A DNA stretch of 64,000 nucleotides. It comes from Companilactobacillus baiquanensis. Its GTDB lineage: Bacteria > Bacillota > Bacilli > Lactobacillales > Lactobacillaceae. Shown piece by piece: positions 47,716-56,548 of this stretch (positions are counted from its first letter, which is position 1; the number at the start of each line of letters is the position of its first letter). The stretch spans positions 341,242-405,241 of the forward strand of contig NZ_RHOQ01000002.1 of the NCBI RefSeq assembly GCF_003946605.1, in the 5' to 3' direction. Both the position numbers and the translations under genes were made by a program. The notes under the pieces were generated by a model. It searched no databases. It was not told the origin of the DNA and saw only the letters and a program-made list of their open reading frames with translations.

Positions 47716-49823
47716 AAACTACGAGGGACTTAATAAATAAGTACGATATTACACGGCAAACACTAAATAATTGGATAAAAAAAGAAAAAATACCTGCTCC
47801 TAAAAGTAAAATAGGGCATCAAAATGTCTGGACAGATGATCAAGCCGTATTAATTGATAAAAATTTGGTCGAACAAAGTGTAGAGCAATTATCATTATTT
47901 TCGAATGATGAATCTACATTACATATAAAAAATAGGAGATATCTTGGTAGTAAGCAGAGGATGCTAGATTTTATTTATAAAATTGTTGATGAAAATACCA
48001 CAAGTATTAACACCGTCGCAGATATATTTGGAGGTACAGGGGTAGTAGCTGACTTATTTAGAGAGAAAGGGAAAAGAATTATAGTCAATGATATTTTGAC
48101 ATCTAATTATATTTCTTATCAAACATGGTTTGGTAATGAAAAAGTAAATAAAACTAAAATTTCAAATATATTAAAGAAATTAAATAATATAAATGGAATT
48201 AATGGATATGTCACTAAAAATTTTGGTAATAAATACTTTTCACTTGAGAATGCAAAAAAAATTGATGCAATACGTGAAAAAATTGAATTGCTTAATAATG
48301 TTAATAAAAGAGAAAAATCGTTTCTTTTAACATCTCTTCTATATGCCATGGATAAAGTAGCAAATACAGTAGGACATTTCGATGCTTATAGAAAACACAT
48401 GGACAGTTTTAAATCTATTTATCTAAAAATGCCAGATGTGAATAATAATACTTGTAATGAAATTTACAATATGGATGCAAATAAATTAGTTAGAAAAATA
48501 AAATCCGATTTGGTTTATATAGATACTCCATATAATTCGAGAGGATATGAAAGCGCATATCATGTATTAGAGAACGTCATGGAATGGAAAAAGCCAGAGG
48601 TAGAGGGTGTCGCCATGAAGGCCGTGAATAGGAAAGAAAAATCATCTGATTATACGAAATCTAAAGCACCTATTGCATTTGATGACTTAATTATGCACAT
48701 TAATGCTAAGTATATACTGGTTTCCTATAGTAATATGGCTAAGAAGGGAAATTCACGTTCAAATGCAAAGATATCAAATGATGAAATACTTTTTAGCTTA
48801 AAGAAAAGAGGGAATGTAAGGGTATTTGAAACAGATTTTAACGCATTTACAACAGGACAATCTAATATTAATAATCATAAAGAACTGCTATATTTATGTG
48901 AAGTTAAAAAAAAATACATAGAAAAAAATGATATAATCCAATCTGCATTAAACTATACTGGATCAAAATACAAGCTATTGCCTCAAATAAAACCATTGTT
49001 TCCTAATGATTATAAAAATTTTATTGATTTGTTTGCAGGTGGTGGTAGCGTTACTGTAAATTTGATACACGATAATATAGCCAATTCATACTTGATGAAT
49101 GATATTGAATATCATGTGATTGATTTATTTGAATTTTTATCTACTAATTCCATTGAAGATACTATTTGTAAAATAGAGGACAAAATAGAAGCTTATGGAC
49201 TATCCAATACTAGTAAAAATGGATATAGTTTTTATGGATGCAATAGTATGAAAGGATTAGGAAATTATAATAAAGAAAAGTTTTTAAAACTTCGTAAGGA
49301 TTACAATGAATCCCCAAATCCTATTTTATTTTATTTGTTAATAGTATTTGGATTTAATAACCAAATTAGATTTAACTCTAAGGGACAGTATAATCTTCCG
49401 GTGGGAAAAAGAGATTTCAATAACAAAATGAAGTCAAAATTAGTGGAATTTTCACAGATTATTTCAAATTATAAAATAAGATTTAGTTCCAAAGATTATA
49501 AAGAAGTATCCTTTCAAAAAGGTGACTTTTTATATGCAGATCCTCCTTATTTGATTTCTACTGCTTCCTACAATGAAAATGGAATGTGGACTAAGAAAAA
49601 TGAATACGAACTATATAAATACTTGGATGAGGTTGACAAATGTGGGGCAAAGTTTGCATTATCTAATGTAATTTTGCATAAAGGTCAGGAAAATGAGATA
49701 TTAAAGGAGTGGTCAAATAAATATAATCTACATGTACTAAACTATCAGTATAATAATAGTAATTATCATTCCCAAGCTAAACAGAATGAGACGATAGAGG
49801 TACTTGTAACAAATTACTATTAG
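47712..49823 (+). CDS. Double adenine methyltransferase (type IIS R-M) with N-terminal HTH
   Basis: 703 residues. Residues 1-55 look like a helix-turn-helix (DLINKYDITRQTLNNWIKKEK). Two D12-class N6-adenine methylase domains follow. Domain 1: YLGSKQRM (77-84), FGGTG (106-110), DTPYNSRGY (271-279). Domain 2: YTGSK (415-419), DLFAGGGS (439-446), DPPY (610-613). Two methylases are needed when the two strands of an asymmetric target differ, as with FokI or AlwI. The HTH may auto-regulate. The endonuclease gene starts 10 bases later. Confidence 0.92.
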   Translation: MKTTRDLINKYDITRQTLNNWIKKEKIPAPKSKIGHQNVWTDDQAVLIDKNLVEQSVEQLSLFSNDESTLHIKNRRYLGSKQRMLDFIYKIVDENTTSINTVADIFGGTGVVADLFREKGKRIIVNDILTSNYISYQTWFGNEKVNKTKISNILKKLNNINGINGYVTKNFGNKYFSLENAKKIDAIREKIELLNNVNKREKSFLLTSLLYAMDKVANTVGHFDAYRKHMDSFKSIYLKMPDVNNNTCNEIYNMDANKLVRKIKSDLVYIDTPYNSRGYESAYHVLENVMEWKKPEVEGVAMKAVNRKEKSSDYTKSKAPIAFDDLIMHINAKYILVSYSNMAKKGNSRSNAKISNDEILFSLKKRGNVRVFETDFNAFTTGQSNINNHKELLYLCEVKKKYIEKNDIIQSALNYTGSKYKLLPQIKPLFPNDYKNFIDLFAGGGSVTVNLIHDNIANSYLMNDIEYHVIDLFEFLSTNSIEDTICKIEDKIEAYGLSNTSKNGYSFYGCNSMKGLGNYNKEKFLKLRKDYNESPNPILFYLLIVFGFNNQIRFNSKGQYNLPVGKRDFNNKMKSKLVEFSQIISNYKIRFSSKDYKEVSFQKGDFLYADPPYLISTASYNENGMWTKKNEYELYKYLDEVDKCGAKFALSNVILHKGQENEILKEWSNKYNLHVLNYQYNNSNYHSQAKQNETIEVLVTNYY

Positions 49824-49833
49824 GAGATTAAAA

Positions 49834-51777
49834 ATGCAGTTAACAAAATCTTCAAAAACATTTAATCTGGGAGATACAAGTTTTCGTCGTAAAATATTAA
49901 TAGATGATTACAAAACTCTACTACCTTACTTAATGGAAACAAATGATAAATTTGAGTCTTGGAATAAGAAATCACAGGCAGATTTTTACTCTAGAGTTTT
50001 GTCAAAGTCGGATTTGTTTTCGAGAAATAATACAGAAGACTTTGCAAAACGTGGTAGAACTTTAACCAGTGCTCTTGTAAAGATTGGATTAGTAAACGAT
50101 AAAAGGGAATTATCTGAAGTATCTAGAAATTGGATCAATAATAAATTAAAGTCAGCTGACAAAATTGAAAGATTGCTAGGTATTGATTTAAATAATATTT
50201 TGTTTCTAAGGCAGTTGCTGAAATTAAGAGTTTATTCCCATGATGGCAAAAATTTCTTTTATCCTTTTCGTGTGGCTTTGAGACTTTTATCTGAATATAA
50301 AAATGTACCTCAAGTAGACTTTTTAACATTAATTCATCTTATTAAGCCAGAAACAAAAAATTCTAAAGTTGAGTCTATAATCAGTGACTACGCGGAAGTT
50401 TCAAATAATAATAAAGTATTTGCTGAGTTTGTCGAGGAGAAATTTCCAGACAAGATAATAGATTACGATATTAATGATTTGTTTTCTGGTGAATCTATTG
50501 ATGAAGAAAAGTTTAATGAAATATTTGTAAACAGGAAATCATCAAATACTCAAGGATTATACTATAAATTTGTAACTGATTTGCTAAAATTTAAAAATGA
50601 ACCAGATGATAGTAATTTATCAAATTTATTAGATTATGTATCTAATGATAAGATTAAAAAAGCTTTTGCTTTTGGAAAATCAGTTTTTAATAAAAAAAGT
50701 AACGTAGAAGAATTTTTGGAAGCTAACGAAGATAATTTGTTGTTATCTGACGATAATATAGATATTTATAGGCAATTTGTTTTGTCCAAAAAAGAGTATA
50801 TAGTTGACGAATATCGTGACATGACAAAGCGTACATTTAATTTAACAGGAATTATTGATTTTTCAAATGGATTGGTCAATGTAACTAATCAACAACTGAT
50901 TAAAGAAATTTTTTATAATATAAAAATATCTGGTGAAGATTTATATGAAAATTATGAATCTAACTTAACGTTTTCATTTTATAGGGATATAAATACTGAA
51001 GAAATATTAAGCATCTCTGAAGATGATTTATTAAGTAAAATTAAAAAGATATTTGATTCTACGGATATTACTGACTTAGAAGACACTGTTATTAATAAAA
51101 GAGAAATGGATTTTAGAAAATTTATTAAAAAAGAGTTTCCTAAAAAAAAGATTATTTCATTGTTACCATTATTCTCTGTTCGTGATGATGTTGAAATAAA
51201 AAAACAGGTTTCTGAGTCAGCAACTGTTCCAACCATTTATGAATATATTATGGCCATTGCATGGTACTATATATCAGATGCAAAGTTTTATATAACAAAA
51301 AGTATGAACTTGACATTAGATGGTAATATGCTTCCCTTATCACATGCAGCTGGTGGAGCTGGAGACATTGTAATCGATTACGATAATCTTACTTTAATGC
51401 TTGAAGTTACATTGATGAACAGTCAAGCTCAAAAACGTGGTGAATGGGAGCCAGTACTACGACACGCAACTAATTTAACAATTGAAAAATCACCTAAGAA
51501 TGTTATTACTTTATTCATTGCAAATGAAATGGATGAAAATACTATTAATATTTGGAGAGCAATTGCTGGAGTACCCTTAAAAGATTCTAATATGGATGCT
51601 TATACTGATTTAGTGAAAATATTTCCTTTAATGAATGAAGAAGTTATTTTTCTTCTTGAAAATAAACAGAATGACTTTAAATTGTTGCAATCTATTAATG
51701 ATTCGTATAACAAAATTAATAATAATTTTAATCTTGGATGGAGACAGGAAATTCTGGAAAAATTGAATTTTAAATAA
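49834..51777 (+). CDS. AlwI-family type IIS restriction endonuclease
   Basis: 647 residues. It resembles the AlwI/MlyI/N.BstNBI group: a long N-terminal recognition part and a C-terminal PD-(D/E)XK-type catalytic core with VPTIYEYIMAIAWYYIS, then GGAGDIVIDYDNLTLMLEVT, which puts D511 and E524-x-T526 at the active site. Partner of the double methylase, same strand, 10-base gap, so modification is made first. By family, recognition could be GGATC- or GAGTC-like, but the sequence does not prove it. AT-rich relative to the flanking chromosome. Confidence 0.88.
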   Translation: MQLTKSSKTFNLGDTSFRRKILIDDYKTLLPYLMETNDKFESWNKKSQADFYSRVLSKSDLFSRNNTEDFAKRGRTLTSALVKIGLVNDKRELSEVSRNWINNKLKSADKIERLLGIDLNNILFLRQLLKLRVYSHDGKNFFYPFRVALRLLSEYKNVPQVDFLTLIHLIKPETKNSKVESIISDYAEVSNNNKVFAEFVEEKFPDKIIDYDINDLFSGESIDEEKFNEIFVNRKSSNTQGLYYKFVTDLLKFKNEPDDSNLSNLLDYVSNDKIKKAFAFGKSVFNKKSNVEEFLEANEDNLLLSDDNIDIYRQFVLSKKEYIVDEYRDMTKRTFNLTGIIDFSNGLVNVTNQQLIKEIFYNIKISGEDLYENYESNLTFSFYRDINTEEILSISEDDLLSKIKKIFDSTDITDLEDTVINKREMDFRKFIKKEFPKKKIISLLPLFSVRDDVEIKKQVSESATVPTIYEYIMAIAWYYISDAKFYITKSMNLTLDGNMLPLSHAAGGAGDIVIDYDNLTLMLEVTLMNSQAQKRGEWEPVLRHATNLTIEKSPKNVITLFIANEMDENTINIWRAIAGVPLKDSNMDAYTDLVKIFPLMNEEVIFLLENKQNDFKLLQSINDSYNKINNNFNLGWRQEILEKLNFK

Positions 51778-51887
51778 TGATCAACAATATGTACTTAATG
51801 TGATCGTTTTTAGTTTCCATCACATTGCTTGTTTAAACGTTTTATGTTAAGCTACCCCAATATGTCAATTAAAAAATAAGCTGAAAT

Positions 51888-51921
51888 CAACGTCGCCGTT
51901 TCCTTGACACGTTGTTTTTTT
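51888..51921 (+). terminator. Terminator or attenuator before the ABC-F gene
   Basis: CAACGT and ACGTTG pair across a 15-base loop, followed by seven T. It ends 25 bases before the ABC-F start, so it may terminate the R-M transcript or attenuate the ABC-F gene, as leaders of some ABC-F genes do. Confidence 0.55.
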
Positions 51922-51945
51922 ATGCGGAAAAAGGTGGTATTGTTC

Positions 51946-53571
51946 ATGTTAACCGTCAATAATGTCAGTATGCAATTTTCAGATAGAAAGCTATACGATG
52001 ACGTCAATCTTAAATTTACTCCGGGAAATTGTTACGGAATTATCGGAGCTAATGGTGCTGGTAAATCAACGTTTTTAAAAATAATCGAAGGTAATCTTCA
52101 ACCAACAACAGGTACTGTTTCGATGGGACCTAACGAGCGTATGTCCAGTTTGAATCAGGACCATTTTGCGTTTGAAGATAATTTAGTGATGGATACAGTG
52201 ATCCGTGGTCACGAAAAACTCTACGAGATCATGACTGAAAAAAATGCCATCTATTTAAAACCAGATTTTAGTGATGCTGATGGTATTCGTGCCGCTGAAT
52301 TAGAAACAGAATTTGGTGAGATGGGCGGATGGGAAGCAGAAGCAGAAGCTAGCCAAATGTTGCAAGCACTAGGTATTGATGAATCACTTCACCAAGTTCC
52401 TATGAGTGAGTTGACTGAACCCCAAAAAGTTAAGGTGTTATTAGGTCAAGCCTTGTTTGGCAAACCTGACGTATTGCTACTAGATGAGCCAACTAATGGT
52501 CTTGATGTTAAGTCGATCAGTTGGCTAGAAAACTTCTTAGCTGATTACGAAAATACAGTCATTGTCGTATCCCACGATAGACATTTCTTAAACCAAGTTT
52601 GTACACATATGTGTGATGTTGACCGTGGAAAGATCACTCTATTTGTTGGTAACTATGATTTTTGGATGGAATCAAGTGAATTAGCCGCTCAACTACAAGC
52701 AAACGCTAATGCTAAAAAAGCTGATCAAATTAAACAATTGCAAGAGTTCGTTGCTCGATTTAGTGCTAATGCTTCAAAATCAAAACAAGCTACTTCTCGT
52801 AAAAAACAATTAGAGAAAATTACTTTAGATGATATTAAGCCATCTTCTCGTAAATATCCGTTCATTAAATTCAATCCAGAACGTGAATTAGGTAAAGATC
52901 TAGTTCAATTAAAAGGTGTATCAAAATCAATTGATGGTGTAAAAATTCTCGATGATATTAATTTGACACTTCGTCCAGACGAAAAAGTCGCCTTTATTAG
53001 TAGAAACGATTTAACAACTACTGTTTTAATGCAAGTTATTTCTGGTGAATTAGAACCCGATAGCGGCGAAGTAATTTGGGGACAAACAGCCAGCACGACT
53101 TATTTACCAAAGAACGTCAATGATTACTTCGCAGAAAATAAGATGTCAGTAATTGACTGGTTACGTCAATTTGCCTCAAAAGAAGAAAATGATAATACTT
53201 TCTTACGTGGATTTTTAGGTAAGATGCTATTCTCAGGTGATGATGTTAATCGTGAAGTTGACGTTATGTCTGGTGGGGAAAAAGTTCGTGCCATGCTATC
53301 TAAGATGATGTTGAGTAAAGCCAATGTCCTCTTACTAGATGATCCAACAAATCATTTGGATCTGGAATCTATCACGGCTCTAAATGATAGTTTAGTCGGA
53401 TTTAAAGGTAGTATTTTATTCACATCCCATGATCATGAGTTTATTCAAACGATTGCCAATCGAATCATAGAAGTTAGTCCTAAAGGTATCGTTGACCGTG
53501 CGGATACAACTTATGATGAATTTCTGGCACATGAAACTGTTCAAGAACAAGTTGCAAAATTATACGAATAA
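51946..53571 (+). CDS. ykpA: ABC-F family ATPase (YkpA/YbiT-like)
   Basis: 541 residues from ATG 51946 (AAGGTGG upstream). Two ABC ATPase domains without membrane segments. Domain 1 has Walker A GANGAGKS (34-41), a linker region and Walker B LLLDEPTNGLD. Domain 2 has a degenerate Walker A (ISRNDLTTTVL), then signature MSGGEKVR and Walker B LLLDDPTNHLD. ABC-F proteins act on the ribosome; the closest match in memory is Bacillus YkpA. The second Walker A lacks GxGKS, a feature of this subgroup. Confidence 0.88.
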   Translation: MLTVNNVSMQFSDRKLYDDVNLKFTPGNCYGIIGANGAGKSTFLKIIEGNLQPTTGTVSMGPNERMSSLNQDHFAFEDNLVMDTVIRGHEKLYEIMTEKNAIYLKPDFSDADGIRAAELETEFGEMGGWEAEAEASQMLQALGIDESLHQVPMSELTEPQKVKVLLGQALFGKPDVLLLDEPTNGLDVKSISWLENFLADYENTVIVVSHDRHFLNQVCTHMCDVDRGKITLFVGNYDFWMESSELAAQLQANANAKKADQIKQLQEFVARFSANASKSKQATSRKKQLEKITLDDIKPSSRKYPFIKFNPERELGKDLVQLKGVSKSIDGVKILDDINLTLRPDEKVAFISRNDLTTTVLMQVISGELEPDSGEVIWGQTASTTYLPKNVNDYFAENKMSVIDWLRQFASKEENDNTFLRGFLGKMLFSGDDVNREVDVMSGGEKVRAMLSKMMLSKANVLLLDDPTNHLDLESITALNDSLVGFKGSILFTSHDHEFIQTIANRIIEVSPKGIVDRADTTYDEFLAHETVQEQVAKLYE

Positions 53572-53587
53572 GATTTTTAAAACAAAT

Positions 53588-53620
53588 GAAGCCAGCAGTC
53601 CAAATCGGATTGCTGGCTTC
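53588..53620. terminator. Bidirectional terminator between convergent genes
   Basis: GAAGCCAGCA...TGCTGGCTTC, a 10-bp stem extended by TCC/GGA, with T-rich flanks on both strands. It serves the ABC-F gene and the leftward gene at 53639. Confidence 0.85.
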
Positions 53621-53638
53621 ATTTATTTTATTTAAAAT

Positions 53639-53965
53639 TTAAGGTTCGATCAATTCAATTAAACGATTGACTAAATCGGTAATTCTTCTGGTATCCATGG
53701 CAATATTTTCGCTAGAACGACCATTGATCATTGTATGGTTAACTTGTAACAGGCTGACAGAATCAGTTTGATCACTAAAACTGGCAATTGGTAAAACAAG
53801 TTGGTGATCATACATCGGAACTTCTCCAGCGGTTACTTTAATAATTTTTTTACCCTCAGGCATACTTAAAATATATGTTTTGATCCGCTTTAAACTAAAT
53901 TTATCTTGATAGAAATCATAAATGATCCCAAGCTCATCTGTAATATACTTAATTTCATTATTCAT
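53639..53965 (-). CDS. Conserved-looking small protein of unknown function
   Basis: 108 residues with AGAGGTGGTAAGG upstream. Soluble alpha/beta (DELGIIYDFYQDKFSLKRIK, DTRRITDLVNRLIELIEP). Composition like the surrounding chromosome. No domain recognised. Confidence 0.6.
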   Translation of the reverse strand: MNNEIKYITDELGIIYDFYQDKFSLKRIKTYILSMPEGKKIIKVTAGEVPMYDHQLVLPIASFSDQTDSVSLLQVNHTMINGRSSENIAMDTRRITDLVNRLIELIEP

Positions 53966-54540
53966 TTGTCCTTACCACCTCTTGAAACACTTACCTAATT
54001 GTATCATTAGAGGCCAAAAATAATCGAAGGCAAAAAAATAAACCCATTTCTTGGGATAATGGGTTTATTCGGCGTATTACCAGTAGTGTCCAGGACAAGT
54101 GTGTGAGTGTATGTGAGGTTTCCATGTGTCAAAATAGAGAGGGATTTTATTAATGAATGAAAGCATTCTATTAATAAACTTTGGAATGGGAAATGGGAAC
54201 TGACAAAATCTTTTACATTAATAGGAAAATTGTTTGAGGGGGGCAATTTTCTGTTTATGGTGATTGAGAAATATTTAATGATATTGAGGATGATATCATT
54301 GATATTCTTTTTTAATAAAAGGAAGGAATTGCATTGACACTCACTGTCTTATCCCTTTCACAAATACAGTATATAACATTTGTTTAAACAATTACAGTCA
54401 TTTTTGATAAAAATATTTATTTGTTTTTAAAATCACAAATGAGACTTTTTATAGCATAATATAACTAGGTCTGACTTAAAAATTATAACAATTATATTAA
54501 TCCTGAAAACAATAATTTTACAAATAAATTTATTTAATCT

Positions 54541-54578
54541 AAAGAAGAGAATGCTGTTATATCAGTGTTCTCTTCTTT
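54541..54578 (+). terminator. Hairpin in the nox upstream region
   Basis: AAAGAAGAGAA...CTG pairs with CAG...TTCTCTTCTTT around TTATAT. It has a T-rich 3' side and could terminate a small RNA starting near the TATAAT-like sequence at about 54460. Confidence 0.45.
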
Positions 54579-54623
54579 ATGTTTCATTGGAATAAAAAAT
54601 ATAACTTTTTTAGGTATTCCCCT

Positions 54624-54638
54624 TGTAAAGCGCTTTCT
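54624..54638. promoter_or_regulatory. CcpA cre site upstream of NADH oxidase
   Basis: TGTAAAGCGCTTTCT, with the symmetric core AAAGCGCTTT typical of catabolite-responsive elements. About 60 bp before the start codon, so likely repressing by blocking transcription. Confidence 0.7.
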
Positions 54639-54699
54639 AATGAGGTAGACTTTTTATTAATCAATTAGTTAATATTGTCACAAAGGATGGTAGATAAAC

Positions 54700-56052
54700 A
54701 TGAAAGTAAGTATTATTGGTTGTACACACGCAGGGACATTTTCAGCAATGAATATTTTAAAGGATCACCCAGACTGGGAAGTATCAGTTTTTGAACGTAA
54801 TGATAATTTATCTTTCCTATCTTGCGGTATCGCACTTTGGGTAAGTGACCGTGTTTCAGATCCTAACAAGATGTTTTATTCAAGCCCAGACGATTTAGCT
54901 AAATTGGGTGCACATATGAATATGAAACATGATGTAACTAATATTGATTTTGATAATAAGAAACTAGCCGTTAAGAATCTTGAATCTGGTGAAACATTTG
55001 AACAAGATTACGACAAACTAGTTATTACAACGGGATCTGCTCCAATTGTTCCAAATATTCCTGGAATTGATTCAGATAAGGTTAAACTATGTAAGAACTG
55101 GACTAATGCTAACGAACTTAAAGAAAATGCCAGTGATATTAAGAGTGCTATTGTTATTGGTGCTGGATACATTGGTGCCGAACTTGCAGAAGGATATGCA
55201 ACTCTTGGCAAAGAGACAACTTTGATCGATGCACTTCCAGACGTTTTGGCTAAAAACTTAGATCCAAACATGTCTAAAGTTGCTGAACAAGATTACAAAG
55301 ATAACAACGTAACTTTAGGATTAAGTGAAAAGGTTCAGTCATTTGAAGATACTGCAGATGGTGTGATCGTTAAAACTGACAAGAACGAATATAAAGCTGA
55401 CATTGCTGTTATGTGTGTAGGTTTCCGTCCTAACACTGATATGTTCAAAGATGAATTTGAAACACTTCCAAATGGTGCTTTGATCGTTGACGAATATATG
55501 CACACAAGTAAACCAGATGTATTCTCAGCCGGAGATGCTGCATCTGTACATTACAACCCAACAAATGATAATCAATATATTCCTTTAGCAACTAATTCAG
55601 TACGTCAAGGTATTTTAGTAGGTGCTAATATTGAAAAAGACACTGCTAAATATATGGGTACACAAGCTAGTTCAGCTGTTGAATTGTTTGGTAGAACATA
55701 TGCTGCTAGTGGTTTGACAGCAGTTCATGCTAAAGCTTTAGGTAAAGAAGTTGAATCAGTAAGCCTTGAAGATAATTATCGTCCTGAATTTATGCTTACA
55801 ACAACTCCTGTATTAATGAACCTAGTTTGGGACCCAGAAACACGTGTTGTTTTAGGTGGAGCTTTGACAAGTATGTATGATGTTTCTCAATCAGCTAACT
55901 TACTTTCATTAGCTATTCAAAAAGAAGTTACAATTGATGAATTATCAATGGTCGACTTCTTGTTCCAACCAAACTTCGACAAACCTGTTAACTATGTAAG
56001 TGCATTAGCCGGTGCCGCTGTTGCTAAAGCAGATAGTAAAGTTAGTGAATAA
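54700..56052 (+). CDS. nox: Water-forming NADH oxidase
   Basis: 450 residues, FAD-dependent class of the glutathione reductase/NADH peroxidase group. It oxidises NADH with O2 to water, restoring NAD+. N-terminal FAD-binding strand (VSIIGCTHAG) and the redox cysteine in SFLSCGIAL (C42), then NADH-binding VIGAGYIGAELAE (about 152-164) and GDAA near the FAD tail (about 278). The C-terminal dimerisation domain is complete. CcpA control fits a role in aerobic redox balance. Clear terminator after the stop. Confidence 0.93.
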   Translation: MKVSIIGCTHAGTFSAMNILKDHPDWEVSVFERNDNLSFLSCGIALWVSDRVSDPNKMFYSSPDDLAKLGAHMNMKHDVTNIDFDNKKLAVKNLESGETFEQDYDKLVITTGSAPIVPNIPGIDSDKVKLCKNWTNANELKENASDIKSAIVIGAGYIGAELAEGYATLGKETTLIDALPDVLAKNLDPNMSKVAEQDYKDNNVTLGLSEKVQSFEDTADGVIVKTDKNEYKADIAVMCVGFRPNTDMFKDEFETLPNGALIVDEYMHTSKPDVFSAGDAASVHYNPTNDNQYIPLATNSVRQGILVGANIEKDTAKYMGTQASSAVELFGRTYAASGLTAVHAKALGKEVESVSLEDNYRPEFMLTTTPVLMNLVWDPETRVVLGGALTSMYDVSQSANLLSLAIQKEVTIDELSMVDFLFQPNFDKPVNYVSALAGAAVAKADSKVSE

Positions 56053-56057
56053 AGAAA

Positions 56058-56085
56058 AATCTCGCCTAGAGGCGGGATTTTTTTC
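56058..56085 (+). terminator. Terminator of nox
   Basis: AATCTCGCC/GGCGGGATT with loop TAGA and a T-run. Confidence 0.92.
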
Positions 56086-56185
56086 TTCAAACTTTTTTCA
56101 AACTTTCCAACTTTTTCTTTCATACATTGGCGCTAATATGTATACATAGTCAATTGAGGCTATTGAGGAAGAGGTGATGTTGCTT

Positions 56186-56287
56186 ATGAAAAAACATCCG
56201 ATTTTAGTTCTTACCAGTTTATCGGCGGTCGCAGCTGTTTGCGGTAAGATGATTAAATCTCATAACGACAAAAAATTATTCAATTAA
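56186..56287 (+). CDS. Small membrane-associated protein, 33 residues
   Basis: ATG 56186 with GAGGTGA eight bases upstream. A basic N-terminus (MKKHPILVLTSLSAVAAVCG) with one hydrophobic helix and a polar tail. Followed by a 16-codon frame that is part of a terminator and is not called. Function unknown. Confidence 0.5.
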   Translation: MKKHPILVLTSLSAVAAVCGKMIKSHNDKKLFN

Positions 56288-56340
56288 AATAAAAAAGTAA
56301 ATTAAAAGAGGTAGTTAATATGAAAAAAATTATGTTTGGT

Positions 56341-56366
56341 GGCTTGCGTATGCAAGCCTTTTTTTG
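56341..56366 (+). terminator. Terminator after the small membrane protein
   Basis: GGCTTGC, loop GTAT, GCAAGCC, then seven T. A short frame with a good ribosome-binding site (ATG 56320, 16 codons) runs into it and could be an attenuation device or chance. Confidence 0.85.
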
Positions 56367-56372
56367 TTGAGA

Positions 56373-56425
56373 GTGTGACGAAGCATGTTCAGCTTTCGAT
56401 CGGAAAAAGCTATGCTTTGTCACAC
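56373..56425 (+). repeat. Structured element, copy 1
   Basis: A 14-bp outer stem (56373-56386 with 56412-56425, one wobble) encloses GTTCAGCTTTCGATCGG and AAAAAGCT, whose AGCTTT/AAAGCT can form an inner stem. The same inner sequence recurs at 63849-63930 inside a different outer stem. Confidence 0.65.
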
Positions 56426-56460
56426 GTTTATGCCATATATCAATAAAACATAAAATTCCA

Positions 56461-56487
56461 AGAGACTGTTATCAGCCTCTTTTTTTG
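56461..56487 (+). terminator. Short hairpin with T-run before yfhO
   Basis: AGAG and CTG pair with CAG and CTCT (one unpaired base on each side), loop TTAT, then seven T. It lies about 60 bp before the YfhO gene. Confidence 0.6.
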
Positions 56488-56548
56488 TTGCCTTTATTTA
56501 CATTTTTCCCTATGATTTGGAGGGGCAATTCACTAGGAGAGTTTTTTT

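Larger units (their letters stand above)
53966..54699. other. Long intergenic region with several hairpins
   Basis: About 730 bp with no supported gene (a 79-codon leftward frame at 54007-54246 is unlikely). It contains a perfect 12-bp inverted repeat AATAAACCCATT (54037-54069) with a T-run on the minus strand, a second palindrome (54146-54178, TTTATTAAT/ATTAATAAA), a hairpin with AAAGAAGAGAA/TTCTCTTCTTT arms (54541-54578), and the nox promoter region. Confidence 0.6.

Noticed and set aside
3736..51780. Treating the R-M genes as part of the prophage
   Set aside because: The exact 18-bp core lies to their left, no further copy of the core is seen to their right, and the displaced tRNA terminator separates them.
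54007..54246. 79-codon leftward frame between the ABC-F region and nox
   Set aside because: Composition is not protein-like, it runs through a 12-bp inverted repeat and there is no convincing start context.
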